64,000 nucleotides of DNA. Origin: Sphingobium estronivorans. GTDB taxonomy: Bacteria > Pseudomonadota > Alphaproteobacteria > Sphingomonadales > Sphingomonadaceae. The translations under genes were made by a program, and so were the position numbers. The stretch lies in assembly GCF_008692605.1 (NCBI RefSeq), contig NZ_LFCT01000001.1, forward strand, positions 218,340 to 282,339, given 5' to 3'. Within the stretch, counting starts at the first letter, position 1, and each line of letters begins with the position of its first letter. This document shows positions 46,922 through 55,958 of this stretch, piece by piece. Below the pieces are notes generated by a model that searched no databases, was not told the origin of the DNA, and was given only the letters and a program-made list of their open reading frames with translations.

Positions 46922-47158
46922 ATGATCATGTCGATGCCGCTTCTTGAGCTGCCCGTCATCGCGGCAGCGCTGCTGCTTCAGCCAGCGCACGAGAGCCCGT
47001 CGCCGCGCCCGCCGTGCGCCTCCCGGCACGCCGCAACGGTGGCCGATTGCTGTGTTCATTTACCGGATTGGGAAGCGCGCAAAGAAAGCCCGCCCCGCGA
47101 ACGCCCTGCACAGTCGCCCGGTAAGGCCGAGGGAGGGACGGAACATGGCAATTCTTGA
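46922..47158 (+). CDS. Possible small exported protein between traN and traF
   Basis: A 78-residue frame with a plausible ribosome site (AGGGAGA) and a hydrophobic start (MIMSMPLLELPVIAAALLL) that could act as a signal peptide, followed by a Pro/Arg/Cys-containing tail and overlapping the traF start by 14 bases. No family recognised. It fills a 283-base gap in an otherwise gapless operon, which supports it; the C-terminal half looks like average non-coding composition, which does not. Confidence 0.4.
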   Translation: MIMSMPLLELPVIAAALLLQPAHESPSPRPPCASRHAATVADCCVHLPDWEARKESPPRERPAQSPGKAEGGTEHGNS

Positions 47159-47972
47159 CCGGACGGTGATCCTTGCGGCAGCTCTCTCGGCGGCGATTTG
47201 GGCGCCCGCGCTTGCCCAGGACGCGCCCGCGGCCCGAAATGATACCATCGAGCAGGATCGGCCGGACGAATTCTACTGCGGCGAGCGCAGGCTGGGGCAG
47301 TGGTTCTATTGCGCGAAGCCAAAGCCGATGGACAACGCCAAGCCGGCGACGCCTGTCGAAGCGGATCGCGCCACGGATCGGATCGCCGCGATCGCCAAGC
47401 AACTCGACGAGCTGAAGGCCAAGGCCATCCTCGAGCCGACGGAAGCGAACGTCATCAACTATATCCGCTTCCAGCGCGAACAGCTCGATCGCGCGTCGAC
47501 ATTCTCGGACACCTGGCAACGCGCGCTCTGGCAGAACCCGGACCTCGACTATACGCTGCAACGCCCGGTTTCGACGGTCGGCAAGCGTCTGTGGCTCGAT
47601 AATCGGAAGGCCGACCGCGATGCTGTCCTCACCAGCCTCGGCCAGCGCTACGGGCTGTTCTATTTCTATGCCCAAAGTTGCGGCGCGTGCGAGGTGTTCG
47701 CGCCGATCCTGCGATCGGTCACCGATAGTCATCGGATGACGGTGATGGCCGTATCCATGGACGGCGGGCCGAGCAGGGATTTTCCGAATTACGTCGTCGA
47801 TTCCGGGCAGCGGGCACGAATGGGTGTGCCGGGCAATGAAACGCCTGCGCTGGTCCTGTTCGATACCCAGACCAAGCGGACGATTCCGGTCGGCTACGGC
47901 GTGCTCAGCGCCGACGAAATCATGGACCGCATCTTCATGCTGACCAACACCAAGGTCGGGAGCGACTATTGA
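47145..47972 (+). CDS. traF: Type IV secretion protein TraF (thioredoxin-fold, with CXXC)
   Basis: A 275-residue periplasmic protein. The start at 47145 follows GGGAGGGA and opens with a signal peptide (TVILAAALSAAIWAPALA). The middle is helical (INYIRFQREQLDRASTFSDTWQRALWQNP), the C-terminal domain a thioredoxin fold with C179-G-A-C182 (FYAQSCGACEVFAPIL) and cis-Pro in GNETPALVLF. F TraF itself lacks the CXXC pair, so this one is probably redox-active, alongside the DsbC-like protein. Confidence 0.92.
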   Translation: MAILDRTVILAAALSAAIWAPALAQDAPAARNDTIEQDRPDEFYCGERRLGQWFYCAKPKPMDNAKPATPVEADRATDRIAAIAKQLDELKAKAILEPTEANVINYIRFQREQLDRASTFSDTWQRALWQNPDLDYTLQRPVSTVGKRLWLDNRKADRDAVLTSLGQRYGLFYFYAQSCGACEVFAPILRSVTDSHRMTVMAVSMDGGPSRDFPNYVVDSGQRARMGVPGNETPALVLFDTQTKRTIPVGYGVLSADEIMDRIFMLTNTKVGSDY

Positions 47973-49426
47973 TGACACAGGCAAAAAAGGGCGTCCTGCG
48001 CCGGAAGTTCGGCTCTGGTCTGGCGTTAATCGCAGCTTCCCATTTCGCGATCGTCGGCGTCGCGCACGCTGATGTCGCGTCTGAGATGAACGGCTTCTTC
48101 AACGATGCCGGTGGCGCCGCAAATGTCACCGGGCCGACGGCATTCCAGGGTCAGTCCGCGGGCTATTACTCGCTTGGCAACGTGTGGACCCGCTTTCCGC
48201 AGAAGAGCGTCTCGCCGTTCAATCTGCAGCTTCCGAGCGCGCGGGCGGGCTGCGGCGGCATCGACCTGTTCGCAGGCAGCTTCTCCTTCATCAACGCCTC
48301 GGAAATCGTGGCGATGTTGAAGGCGACCGCCAACAATGCCCTTGGTTTCGCCTTCAAGCTCGCGATCGATTCCGTTTCGCCAGAGATCGGGAAGGTAATG
48401 GATGAGTTCAGCCAGAAGGCGCAGCTTCTCAACCAGATGAATATATCGAGCTGCGAGACGGCGCAGGCGCTGGTCGGTGGAATCTGGCCGCAGATGGAAA
48501 CCACCCGCTCGACGATCTGCGAGGCGGTCGGCAACAGCCAGGGCATATTCTCCGATTGGGCCGCTTCACGGCAAGGCTGCAACAACGGCAACCGCCGGGA
48601 CAGCACAATCGCTGGCAATACCGATGCGAGCATGAAGGACCAGCTCGTCGGCGAGCCACACAACTACACTTGGGAGGCGCTGAAGAAGTCCGCCAAATTC
48701 GGGGCGTTCGACCAGTCATTCTCCGAATATATCATGACGCTCGTCGGCACGGTGATCACCACGCCATCAACCGATCCGAGCGTAGGCGGGAAGGTCATCA
48801 TGTTCGGGCCCGCCGAGGAGGCGGTGGTTACGGCGCTGCTCGACGGCACGGCGAACGCACCGGCGGTGAAGATGCTCAAGTGCAACGACACGGATTGCTA
48901 CGATGTCGGTGAGCAGACCCTGACGGTGCCGGCCTCGTCGGCGTTGCGGCCGCGGATCGCAGGGATGATCCGCTCGATGAGCAGCAAGATCAGGACGGAC
49001 ACCGCGCTCGACGGTTCGGAGAAGCAGCTCCTCAACCTCGCGACCGTACCGCTCTACAAGATCCTGTCAGTCCAGGCCTATGCGCATTACGCGCTGACCG
49101 ACGGCGAAATCGAAACGCTCTCAGAGATCGTCGCAGTCGATCTGCTGGCCGCGATGCTCGATAACATGCTCGATCGCGTCGAGCAGGCGCAGACTCACTA
49201 TCAGACGTTCGACCAGGCCACCGCGACGCAGTGGAAACAGCAAATCGCTGCGACGCGGCAGAAATTCGCGCAGCGTGACGTGAAGCTCTCCAACAAGCTG
49301 CAGGTGACGATGCAGATCATCGATCGCAGCATCATGCTCGAATCCACGCTCCAGAATTCGATGACGCCGGGCATGGCGTCCGCGCTCAATTTCTCGCGCG
49401 GGTTGAACGCACAAGGGCTGAATTAG
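47972..49426 (+). CDS. traH: Type IV secretion protein TraH
   Basis: A 484-residue exported protein; ATG 47972 overlaps the traF stop, TTG 47969 is a less likely start. After the signal peptide (ending AHA) come TraH hallmarks: PTAFQGQSAGYYSLGNVWTRFP, SARAGCGGIDLFAGSFSFINASEIV and a long C-terminal helical segment (DVKLSNKLQVTMQIIDRSIML). TraH acts with TraF, TraU, TraW and TrbB/TrbI in pilus extension. Confidence 0.94.
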   Translation: MTQAKKGVLRRKFGSGLALIAASHFAIVGVAHADVASEMNGFFNDAGGAANVTGPTAFQGQSAGYYSLGNVWTRFPQKSVSPFNLQLPSARAGCGGIDLFAGSFSFINASEIVAMLKATANNALGFAFKLAIDSVSPEIGKVMDEFSQKAQLLNQMNISSCETAQALVGGIWPQMETTRSTICEAVGNSQGIFSDWAASRQGCNNGNRRDSTIAGNTDASMKDQLVGEPHNYTWEALKKSAKFGAFDQSFSEYIMTLVGTVITTPSTDPSVGGKVIMFGPAEEAVVTALLDGTANAPAVKMLKCNDTDCYDVGEQTLTVPASSALRPRIAGMIRSMSSKIRTDTALDGSEKQLLNLATVPLYKILSVQAYAHYALTDGEIETLSEIVAVDLLAAMLDNMLDRVEQAQTHYQTFDQATATQWKQQIAATRQKFAQRDVKLSNKLQVTMQIIDRSIMLESTLQNSMTPGMASALNFSRGLNAQGLN

Positions 49427-49444
49427 GGCAGGGGAGCCGGCGCG

Positions 49445-52258
49445 ATGCTCGAGGTCTTTACGGTCGGGGGCGGGGAATATCTCGTCAACACCTTCAACGC
49501 CGTCGCTGCCTGGTCCGGGGGAGGTGGATACCGCTCGCTCCTCCGCGTCGTGATGGTGATGGGGCTCATCTACTCTCTGCTCGTCGTCGCCTTCACGATG
49601 AACTTTCGCGTGTGGATGAACTGGTTTCTGCAATCGACGGCGATCTATCTCTGCCTCATGGTGCCGACCATCGACGTGAAGGTCACCGACCGGATCAATC
49701 CGTCACTGGCACCGGCAACGGTCGCGAACGTGCCGCTCGGGCTTGGTGTTCTGGCAAGTTTCACCACGCAGATTGGCGACTGGCTGACGCGGACGGCCGA
49801 GACCGTTTTCGTGATGCCGAGCGAGCTCAACTATTCGACCAACGGCATGGTCTATGGCGCGCGCCTGTTCGACGCCACTCGCAACTTCGTGATCCGCGAT
49901 GCCGAGTTCTCGACCAATCTTGAGGAGCATTTCAAGAAATGCGTCTTCGGGGACGTGATGCTCTACCGGAAGTCGCTGACCGTCCTGGCGCAATCGAAGG
50001 ATCTCTGGGCGGAAATCGGTCCCGGCTCGGAAGCCCGATCGCAGGAATGGCTCGAACGGCAGGGCGATGGGACCGTCACCAGCGCGATCGTCACCTGCCG
50101 GCAGGCTTACGACATGCTAAATGCGCGGTGGGCGCCGATGATCGAGGCGAACACGCCGTTCTGGGGGAAGGAGCTTTACCCGAAGCTGAGCAACGCGCTG
50201 GCGGCCGACAAGCTGAGGCACGATCTGCCGATCGCCAATGCCGCGTTCACCGGCTCGGGCAGCAACTACAGCGATTCCATGCGGCAGAACACGGCGATCA
50301 ACGCCTTCATGCAAGCCCGCAACAGCATGGCGGGCGGATCGGGCGCGGCGACGATCGACACCTTCGCGCAGACCCGCGCCGACATTCAGGCACGCAACAC
50401 TTATAATTCGATCGCACAGCAGGCGATGGCCTGGGTGCCCATCCTCAACATCGTGCTGACCGTGGTCTTCTTCGCGATGTTCCCGGTGATATTCCCATTG
50501 TTCCTGATGCCGCAAACGGGTCTCGCGACCCTGAAGGGCTATGCGATGGGCTTCTTCTATCTCGCAGCCTGGGGGCCTCTCTATGTCATCCTGCACATGA
50601 TCTGCATGACAAGAGCCGAGGCCGCCGCCGCGGGGGTCGCGCCCGGCGGCGTCACGCTGGGCACCTATGCCGGCATCGGCGCCGTGAATGGAGAGACTGC
50701 GACGATCGCCGGCTTCATGCTGATGAGCATCCCATTTCTCGCCGCGGGTCTTGCACGGGGCGCGATGTCGATCGCGGGCCAGGCGACCTCGATGCTTGCG
50801 CCGGCACAGAACGCCGCCGAGGCTGCCGCGCTGGAACAGACCACGGGAAACTATTCTTACGGCAATGTGAGCTGGGCGAATGCGACGTCGAACATGCGCC
50901 AGAGCGACCAATGGTCGATTGCGCCGAGTTTCACGGGCGGTGCGACCAGCGTGGGTTGGCGCCAGGACAACGGCGCCGTGGTGTCGGGCTTCGGCAATGG
51001 ACAAGATGTCATCGACATGTCGGGCGCGATCTCGCGGCTGGGGTTCACGCCAACCATGAACAGCGGCACCGTCGCGGAATGGCGGGAAATGTCGAGCGCG
51101 GCGCATCGCCAAGCGCAAGCGTGGGAGAATGCCGCGCAGGATATTCTGACCAGCACACACACGAACCGAAGTGCGTTTGGGGTCTCGTCCGAGCGATCCA
51201 GAGGCTTTGAATCTGGAAGCGGGTCCACCGCAAATACAAATGTCGAGAAGTTCGATCGTGTTACCGGGTCGAGCTCGCAGGGCCTAGAGGAGCGCTCCTC
51301 GACCGGGTTGACCGATCGGATCTCGATGGGCCGTGATCGGTCAGCCGGCACGCTCGATCAGGTGACCGGCGGGATCAATGGCGGCATCGGCGGCGGCGGA
51401 GGTCGTAAGGGTGGCGGTGGGCGGGCAGGCGGCGGGGGACTTCTTCCCAATGTCGGCGGTTCCCTTGGGGTCAGCAAGACCGGGCAACAGGTCGACAATC
51501 TTCGCTATGGCACGGATCAAACGCGTTCCTCCGACAGCTCCAGCTCGTCTTCAAGCGGTGTGCGCGACGAGCACTCCAACGGCAGCGGAGCTAGCACATC
51601 CGACGGCACTTATGTTCGTTCAGGCTCGTTCAGCCGGTCATCGGTGACGTCATCGTCCTCGGTGAGCACCGAGGACGCCCTTTCGCGGGCACGATCCTAT
51701 TCCGAGGCCGCGCGGCGTATGGAAGAGCTATCGCAATCCCTCGCGCGCGATGCGAGCTTCGCCGAATCGCACGGGATGCAGCTCAGCGAGAATATGAGCC
51801 AGGATCTTGCGCAATGGTACAGGCTGCAACAGGCCCTTCATCCCAACCTTGATGCGCCCGAGCTTTGGGCGACCGACTTAACGCCGCAGAAGCGCGCGGT
51901 CCGTGACCAATTGATTCAACAGTGGGCACAGGAAAAACGAGACGCGCTTTGGTCCGAGATCAGCGGCGATATCAAGGACCCGTCGCTGGTCGACGTGTCG
52001 CGGATCGATCTCGACGCCGGCGATGTGCGCGGCTCCTATAATCCGCGCGGGGTTAGCGGGATCGGTAGCGGTGGGGGAGGCGGCGACCCTGGCGCCGCTG
52101 CCCGCATGATCGCTGATGGACAGGCGAAGCTGGACGGTGATCGGGCGGCAGCGGAAGCCGCCCGTAACAATCGCGGTGGCGCGAATGTTGATCTACAATC
52201 CGAGGTCGGCCGCGAACTCAATCGCGGTTTCTTCACCGATCCGAACTTGCGGAAGTAA
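49445..52258 (+). CDS. traG: Type IV secretion protein TraG (mating-pair stabilisation/entry exclusion contact)
   Basis: A 937-residue inner-membrane protein, last in the transfer operon. The N-terminal 400 residues carry TraG_N helices (LRVVMVMGLIYSLLVVAF; WVPILNIVLTVVFFAMFPVIFPLFLMP; ATIAGFMLMSIPFLAAGLARGAMS). The C-terminal periplasmic part is low complexity: Gly runs (about residues 637-660), Ser-rich tracts (695-745) and a helical segment before the end. F TraG is similar in size, and its C-terminus interacts with recipient TraS. Conservation of the tail is poor across the family. Confidence 0.92.
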   Translation: MLEVFTVGGGEYLVNTFNAVAAWSGGGGYRSLLRVVMVMGLIYSLLVVAFTMNFRVWMNWFLQSTAIYLCLMVPTIDVKVTDRINPSLAPATVANVPLGLGVLASFTTQIGDWLTRTAETVFVMPSELNYSTNGMVYGARLFDATRNFVIRDAEFSTNLEEHFKKCVFGDVMLYRKSLTVLAQSKDLWAEIGPGSEARSQEWLERQGDGTVTSAIVTCRQAYDMLNARWAPMIEANTPFWGKELYPKLSNALAADKLRHDLPIANAAFTGSGSNYSDSMRQNTAINAFMQARNSMAGGSGAATIDTFAQTRADIQARNTYNSIAQQAMAWVPILNIVLTVVFFAMFPVIFPLFLMPQTGLATLKGYAMGFFYLAAWGPLYVILHMICMTRAEAAAAGVAPGGVTLGTYAGIGAVNGETATIAGFMLMSIPFLAAGLARGAMSIAGQATSMLAPAQNAAEAAALEQTTGNYSYGNVSWANATSNMRQSDQWSIAPSFTGGATSVGWRQDNGAVVSGFGNGQDVIDMSGAISRLGFTPTMNSGTVAEWREMSSAAHRQAQAWENAAQDILTSTHTNRSAFGVSSERSRGFESGSGSTANTNVEKFDRVTGSSSQGLEERSSTGLTDRISMGRDRSAGTLDQVTGGINGGIGGGGGRKGGGGRAGGGGLLPNVGGSLGVSKTGQQVDNLRYGTDQTRSSDSSSSSSSGVRDEHSNGSGASTSDGTYVRSGSFSRSSVTSSSSVSTEDALSRARSYSEAARRMEELSQSLARDASFAESHGMQLSENMSQDLAQWYRLQQALHPNLDAPELWATDLTPQKRAVRDQLIQQWAQEKRDALWSEISGDIKDPSLVDVSRIDLDAGDVRGSYNPRGVSGIGSGGGGGDPGAAARMIADGQAKLDGDRAAAEAARNNRGGANVDLQSEVGRELNRGFFTDPNLRK

Positions 52259-52266
52259 AGGACCGG

Positions 52267-52470
52267 TCAGAGCGTCAGGTAAAGATAGGCACCCGTCGCC
52301 ACGAGCAGGACAAGCGAAATCACGCCACCGATCAGGCGGCCACGCGAAAGCTCGCTAGTATCGTCATCGCTCTCGTCGGAATTGATCTCATGCGGCATCG
52401 GATCGGCCGGCCTATAGATTGGGCCGCCGGGTAGATCTTTGGTGAATGCGTATGTGATCGTATCAAACAT
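52267..52470 (-). CDS. Hypothetical small membrane protein
   Basis: A 67-residue protein with an acidic cytosolic half (HEINSDESDDDTSEL) and one C-terminal helix (LIGGVISLVLLVATGAYLYLTL), a tail-anchored look. It converges with traG, the stops being eight bases apart. No family recognised and the ribosome site is weak; a surface-exclusion or regulatory role is possible but unsupported. Confidence 0.5.
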   Translation of the reverse strand: MFDTITYAFTKDLPGGPIYRPADPMPHEINSDESDDDTSELSRGRLIGGVISLVLLVATGAYLYLTL

Positions 52471-52640
52471 GGGCGACTTTCTACCGCCGACATCATATCA
52501 TTGAGTAACTTCGCATTCAAACCGGAATAGGCCGATGCGGACACGTGCCACAATCGCAAATTCTGTTAAACCAATTTTGAAAAGAGACATTCTCGCGCAA
52601 GTTAGAAACGAGACTCTCGCTGGCGATAGGGCTGCCCAAC

Positions 52641-52708
52641 CGTCGTTATGAGCCGGGGCAGTGTGGAGCCCTCCACACAGCTCAACGCTGCCCCGGCTCA
52701 TAACGACG
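52641..52708. repeat. Perfect 21-bp inverted repeat with nested hairpin
   Basis: Left arm 52641-52661 and right arm 52688-52708 are exact reverse complements over 21 bases (outer ends CGTCGTTATG and CATAACGACG, inner ends GGGGCAG and CTGCCCC). The 26-base centre holds a second dyad, GTGTGGAG-CC-CTCCACAC (52661-52678). It sits in a 331-base gene-free gap (52471-52801) downstream of the transfer operon and before sod. No U-tract follows, so a simple intrinsic terminator is not the best explanation; a recombination, replication or protein-binding site, or a folded RNA, fits better. Nothing else was seen in the gap. Confidence 0.8.
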
Positions 52709-52801
52709 CTCGCTGTCGACAAACCAAAGGAACCATCGCTCTGCGATGAGCTCCCTCAATATTGAACAGACAGAGCGAAAGCTTCGTTGGCGGGCGTCTT
52801 T

Positions 52802-53527
52802 TTAACCGCCACCGAAATGGCTGGCCAACGTGTCGGCATGGCTCCACGCGATCGATCGCATGAACGCATCGACGTAGTCTCCTGCCTTGGCGCCGTAATC
52901 CATCGCGTAGGCATGCTCGTACATGTCGAGCGCGAGGAGCGGCGTGCTCCCGGCGAGGGTCGCGGTGTGGTCGGAGGCCCATTGGTTGGTCAGCCGGTTG
53001 TCGCGGTGGCTCCACTGGAGCAGCACCCAGCCCGATCCTCCGCCGAGTGCCTTGCCCATCCCGGTGAACTCCGCTGCCCAGCGATCGAAGCTGCCGAAGT
53101 CACGCTCGATCAGCTGGCCAAGCATGCGACCCGGGCGCGACGTTCCGCCAAGGCCAGCGAAGTAGAGCTCGTGCAGAATCATCGAATTCCAGGCGATCAG
53201 TTCCTCGCGCTTGAGGCCGTTGACCGTGAACCCCGGCGCCTTGATCGGATCGATCCCCGCGAACTGCGTGCTGATCGCCCCGAGCCGCTTCACCGCGCCG
53301 ACGTAGTTGTTGTCGTGATGACTGACGAGCAGCCGCTCGGACAAGCCGGTGATCGACTTCGGATCGAACGGCAGCGGAACGGGCTGCGGCGCGAACGCTT
53401 TGCCGGCGGGACCGGCCGCGGCCGGAGCCTGTGCCACGGCTTCGGCCGAACCGAGGGCGGCGGCACCAAGAGTCACCATCGCGCCGGCGGCGAGAAGGTT
53501 GCGGCGATCAATCGTGGGGTCAGTCAT
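52802..53527 (-). CDS. sodB: Fe/Mn superoxide dismutase with Tat signal
   Basis: A 241-residue enzyme. The N-terminus has a twin-arginine signal (TIDRRNLLAAGAMVTLGAAALG), so it is exported folded, unlike cytosolic SodB (~190-200 residues). Metal ligands are in SHHDNNYVGAVKRL, LHELYFAGLGG and LDMYEHAYAMDYG (Asp and His). It converts superoxide to peroxide and oxygen in the periplasm. It lies 31 bases after chrA on the same strand, where it may offset oxidative stress from chromate reduction. Confidence 0.92.
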   Translation of the reverse strand: MTDPTIDRRNLLAAGAMVTLGAAALGSAEAVAQAPAAAGPAGKAFAPQPVPLPFDPKSITGLSERLLVSHHDNNYVGAVKRLGAISTQFAGIDPIKAPGFTVNGLKREELIAWNSMILHELYFAGLGGTSRPGRMLGQLIERDFGSFDRWAAEFTGMGKALGGGSGWVLLQWSHRDNRLTNQWASDHTATLAGSTPLLALDMYEHAYAMDYGAKAGDYVDAFMRSIAWSHADTLASHFGGG

Positions 53528-53558
53528 GGGCGTCTCCTTTGGAAATGGCTGTGGCCGG

Positions 53559-54974
53559 TCATCCGACCAGCCCGGCGAGGTGAAGGGCGACGCCTGCGGC
53601 CGAAGCGCCGCCGAGCGTCAGGCAGATACCGACCTTCAGGCGGAACATGGCGATGATCGCCGCAAGCGAGATGGCGAGCGCCCACGGATCGACGCTGGTC
53701 AGCATCGGCATGTCGAACTCGATCGGGCCGGCCCGCAGCGGCCGCACCTGCCGGAAGATCGTGTGGATCGCGAACCAGACGGCAAGGTTGAGCACTACGC
53801 CGACGACAGCCGCGGTGATCGCCGCGAGCGCGCCGGAGAGCGCCTTGTTGCCGCGCATCCGCTCGATGAACGGCGCGCCGAGGAAGATCCACAGGAAGCA
53901 GGGAATGAACGTTACCCAGGTTGCGAGCAGTCCGCCGAGCGTCCCCGCGAGCAACGGAGAGAGCATCCCCGGATTGCGATAGGCGCCCATGAACCCGACG
54001 AACTGGAGCACCATGATCAGTGGTCCGGGCGTCGTCTCGGCCATACCGAGACCGTCGAGCATCTCGGTCGGGCTGAGCCAGTGATAGCCCTCGACCGCCT
54101 GCTGCGCGACATAGGCGAGCACCGCGTAAGCACCACCGAACGTCACCACCGCCATGGTCGAGAAGAAGGTGGCGATCTGGCTGAACACATTGGTCCGCCC
54201 GAGGAGCAATAAGAGCACCGCAACCGGTGCCAGCCACAGCACCATCCAGACGACCGCCTGGCGCAGCGACTGACGAATCGTGGGATTGGCGTGCGCGGGC
54301 AGCGCCTCGCCGAGCAGCGTGTCGGCATCCTCGACGATCTCGCCCTTGGCCGCGCCGTGCCCGCCGCCGACCTGGAACGCGGCGATCCCCGCGCGCCCAC
54401 CGAAATAGCCGATCAGGCCAGCGCCGAGCACGATGACCGGGAACGGCACGCCGAGGAAGAAGATGAGCAGGAATGCCAGCACTGCCAACCCGCGCATGAT
54501 GGTGTTCTTGAGTGCGCGGCTGCCGATCCGCACGACCGCCTGCAACACCACCGCGAGCACCGCGCACTTGAGGCCGAAGAACAAGGCAGAGACGATGCCG
54601 ACCCGGCCGTAGAGCGCGTAGATCCAGCTCAAGGCCATGATCGAGACCGCGCCGGGCAGCACGAACAGCGCGCCGGCGACAATGCCGCCACGCGTCTTGT
54701 GCATCAGCCAGCCGATATAGGTAGCGAGCTGCTGCGCCTCGGGACCGGGAAGCAGCATGCAATAGTTGAGCGCGTGCAGGAACCGATGCTCGCCGATCCA
54801 GCGTTTCTCGTCGACGAGGATGCGGTGCATCACCGCGATCTGCCCGGCGGGACCGCCGAACGAGAGCGCGGCGATGCGCAGCCAGACCCAGAAGGCTTCG
54901 CCAAGTGTGACCGGCGCGACCGGTCCCGGCTGCCGCGACGACGCGACGCCCACTTCCACGGATGCGGTGCTCAT
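53559..54974 (-). CDS. chrA: ChrA chromate efflux transporter (two-domain)
   Basis: A 471-residue polytopic protein made of two related CHR domains, each starting with a FGGP/FGGAYAVL type motif: LSFGGPAGQIAVMHR...LLPGPEAQQLATYIGW in the first half and VTFGGAYAVLAYVAQQ...TTPGPLIMVLQFVGFMGA in the second. It exports chromate across the inner membrane. It starts inside the stop of the rhodanese/ChrB gene (ATGA overlap) and precedes sodB. Confidence 0.95.
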   Translation of the reverse strand: MSTASVEVGVASSRQPGPVAPVTLGEAFWVWLRIAALSFGGPAGQIAVMHRILVDEKRWIGEHRFLHALNYCMLLPGPEAQQLATYIGWLMHKTRGGIVAGALFVLPGAVSIMALSWIYALYGRVGIVSALFFGLKCAVLAVVLQAVVRIGSRALKNTIMRGLAVLAFLLIFFLGVPFPVIVLGAGLIGYFGGRAGIAAFQVGGGHGAAKGEIVEDADTLLGEALPAHANPTIRQSLRQAVVWMVLWLAPVAVLLLLLGRTNVFSQIATFFSTMAVVTFGGAYAVLAYVAQQAVEGYHWLSPTEMLDGLGMAETTPGPLIMVLQFVGFMGAYRNPGMLSPLLAGTLGGLLATWVTFIPCFLWIFLGAPFIERMRGNKALSGALAAITAAVVGVVLNLAVWFAIHTIFRQVRPLRAGPIEFDMPMLTSVDPWALAISLAAIIAMFRLKVGICLTLGGASAAGVALHLAGLVG

Positions 54975-55822
54975 GCCGTCACCGGCTTCGCGCGCGCGCC
55001 TTTCGGTTGATGCGAGACCCAGTCATGGGTCTCCCCGGTCGCATCGCGGCACCAGCGATAGAGCGCGTCATAGACGAGCATTCCGGCGTCGAGTTGTTCG
55101 AGATCGTCGGCATACATGCGCGACAGACCGAGCGACAGCGCGACCAGCCCCGCTGCCTCGGGAATGATATCGGGACGCCCGGTATCGGCGCCGCGCACGA
55201 TCATGGCGAGATGGGCAAGCGGCTTGACCCCGGCCAGGCCGAGCCCGTCGAGCATCACGTCAAAGGTGCAGCGATCGCCGTCGTGGCTCCAGCGGATGCC
55301 GTCGCCCTCGATGTCGAACGGCGCCGCACCGAACCGGTCTGCGACCCCGACCACCTCGCCGGGCGCAACGAACAGGAAGACCGCGTTCGGATCGACGAAG
55401 CGGCGGATCAACCAAGGGCAAGCGATGCGATCGACCTTCGGCCGCGCGCGTGTGACCCACACGGTACGACCCTGCGGATCGCGCGTTGGCAGGATCGCTT
55501 CGGGCACCAGCGGATAACCGGCATCGACCCACGCCTTGACGCCGCCGTCGAGTGCTTCAGCTTCCGCGCCATCCTGCCGCAACCATGCGGCAGCGCCCTG
55601 GCTGAGCTTGTGGCCTTGCCAGCACGCGACCACGACCGGCCTGCCGCGGAAGCCGCCCGCCCAGTTGGCGACCTCGGCCCAGGGTCGGCGCATCGCACCG
55701 GGAATGAGGCGCGGATCGGCGGCGAAGTCTTCGTCGGTGCGAACATCGATGATGACCGGCGCCTTGGGCGTGCCGATCAGGCGAAATAGTTTGTCGACTT
55801 GGATGGAATTGAGCGCAGGCAT
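54971..55822 (-). CDS. chrB: Rhodanese-ChrB fusion chromate resistance protein
   Basis: A 283-residue two-domain protein. Residues about 1-110 are a rhodanese domain (IIDVRTDEDFAADPRLIPGA) with the active-site loop VVVACWQGHKLS, where Cys is kept. Residues about 118-275 match the C-terminal domain of ChrB (VTRARPKVDRIACPWLIRRFVDPNAVFLFV, DRCTFDVMLDGLGL). It lacks ChrB's N-terminal DNA-binding part, so it is more likely an enzyme or metal-linked sensor than a classic repressor. Start MPALNSIQVD follows AAGGA. Confidence 0.85.
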   Translation of the reverse strand: MPALNSIQVDKLFRLIGTPKAPVIIDVRTDEDFAADPRLIPGAMRRPWAEVANWAGGFRGRPVVVACWQGHKLSQGAAAWLRQDGAEAEALDGGVKAWVDAGYPLVPEAILPTRDPQGRTVWVTRARPKVDRIACPWLIRRFVDPNAVFLFVAPGEVVGVADRFGAAPFDIEGDGIRWSHDGDRCTFDVMLDGLGLAGVKPLAHLAMIVRGADTGRPDIIPEAAGLVALSLGLSRMYADDLEQLDAGMLVYDALYRWCRDATGETHDWVSHQPKGARAKPVTA

Positions 55823-55872
55823 GATGCGTCCTTGAGTTATCAAGAAGGACGCGATGCTTCAGCCTGTCGCCT

Positions 55873-55896
55873 CATGGGGTGATCGCGATCCCCATG
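55873..55896. promoter_or_regulatory. Dyad CATGGGG-N10-CCCCATG between chrB and the CsoR-type gene
   Basis: Seven-base arms (55873-55879, 55890-55896) around TGATCGCGAT, itself nearly palindromic. It lies about 50 bases upstream of chrB and 60 bases after the end of the repressor gene, so it could be the chr promoter operator or a hairpin at the end of the repressor transcript. No U-tract. Confidence 0.35.
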
Positions 55897-55958
55897 CCGC
55901 GAATAAGCCTCCGGAGCCCGCGACTGTCAAGAAAGCTCTGCGCAAGAAAGCGCATTGG

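Noticed and set aside
32942..52258. Treating the operon as a P-type (Trb/VirB) system
   Set aside because: TraU, TraN, TraH, TraW, TrbC and TraG in this order are specific to F-type systems; only the S26 peptidase is shared with the P type.
52641..52708. Inverted repeat as terminal repeats of a miniature transposon
   Set aside because: The arms are only 26 bases apart, no target-site duplication is visible, and no transposase or second copy is in the window.
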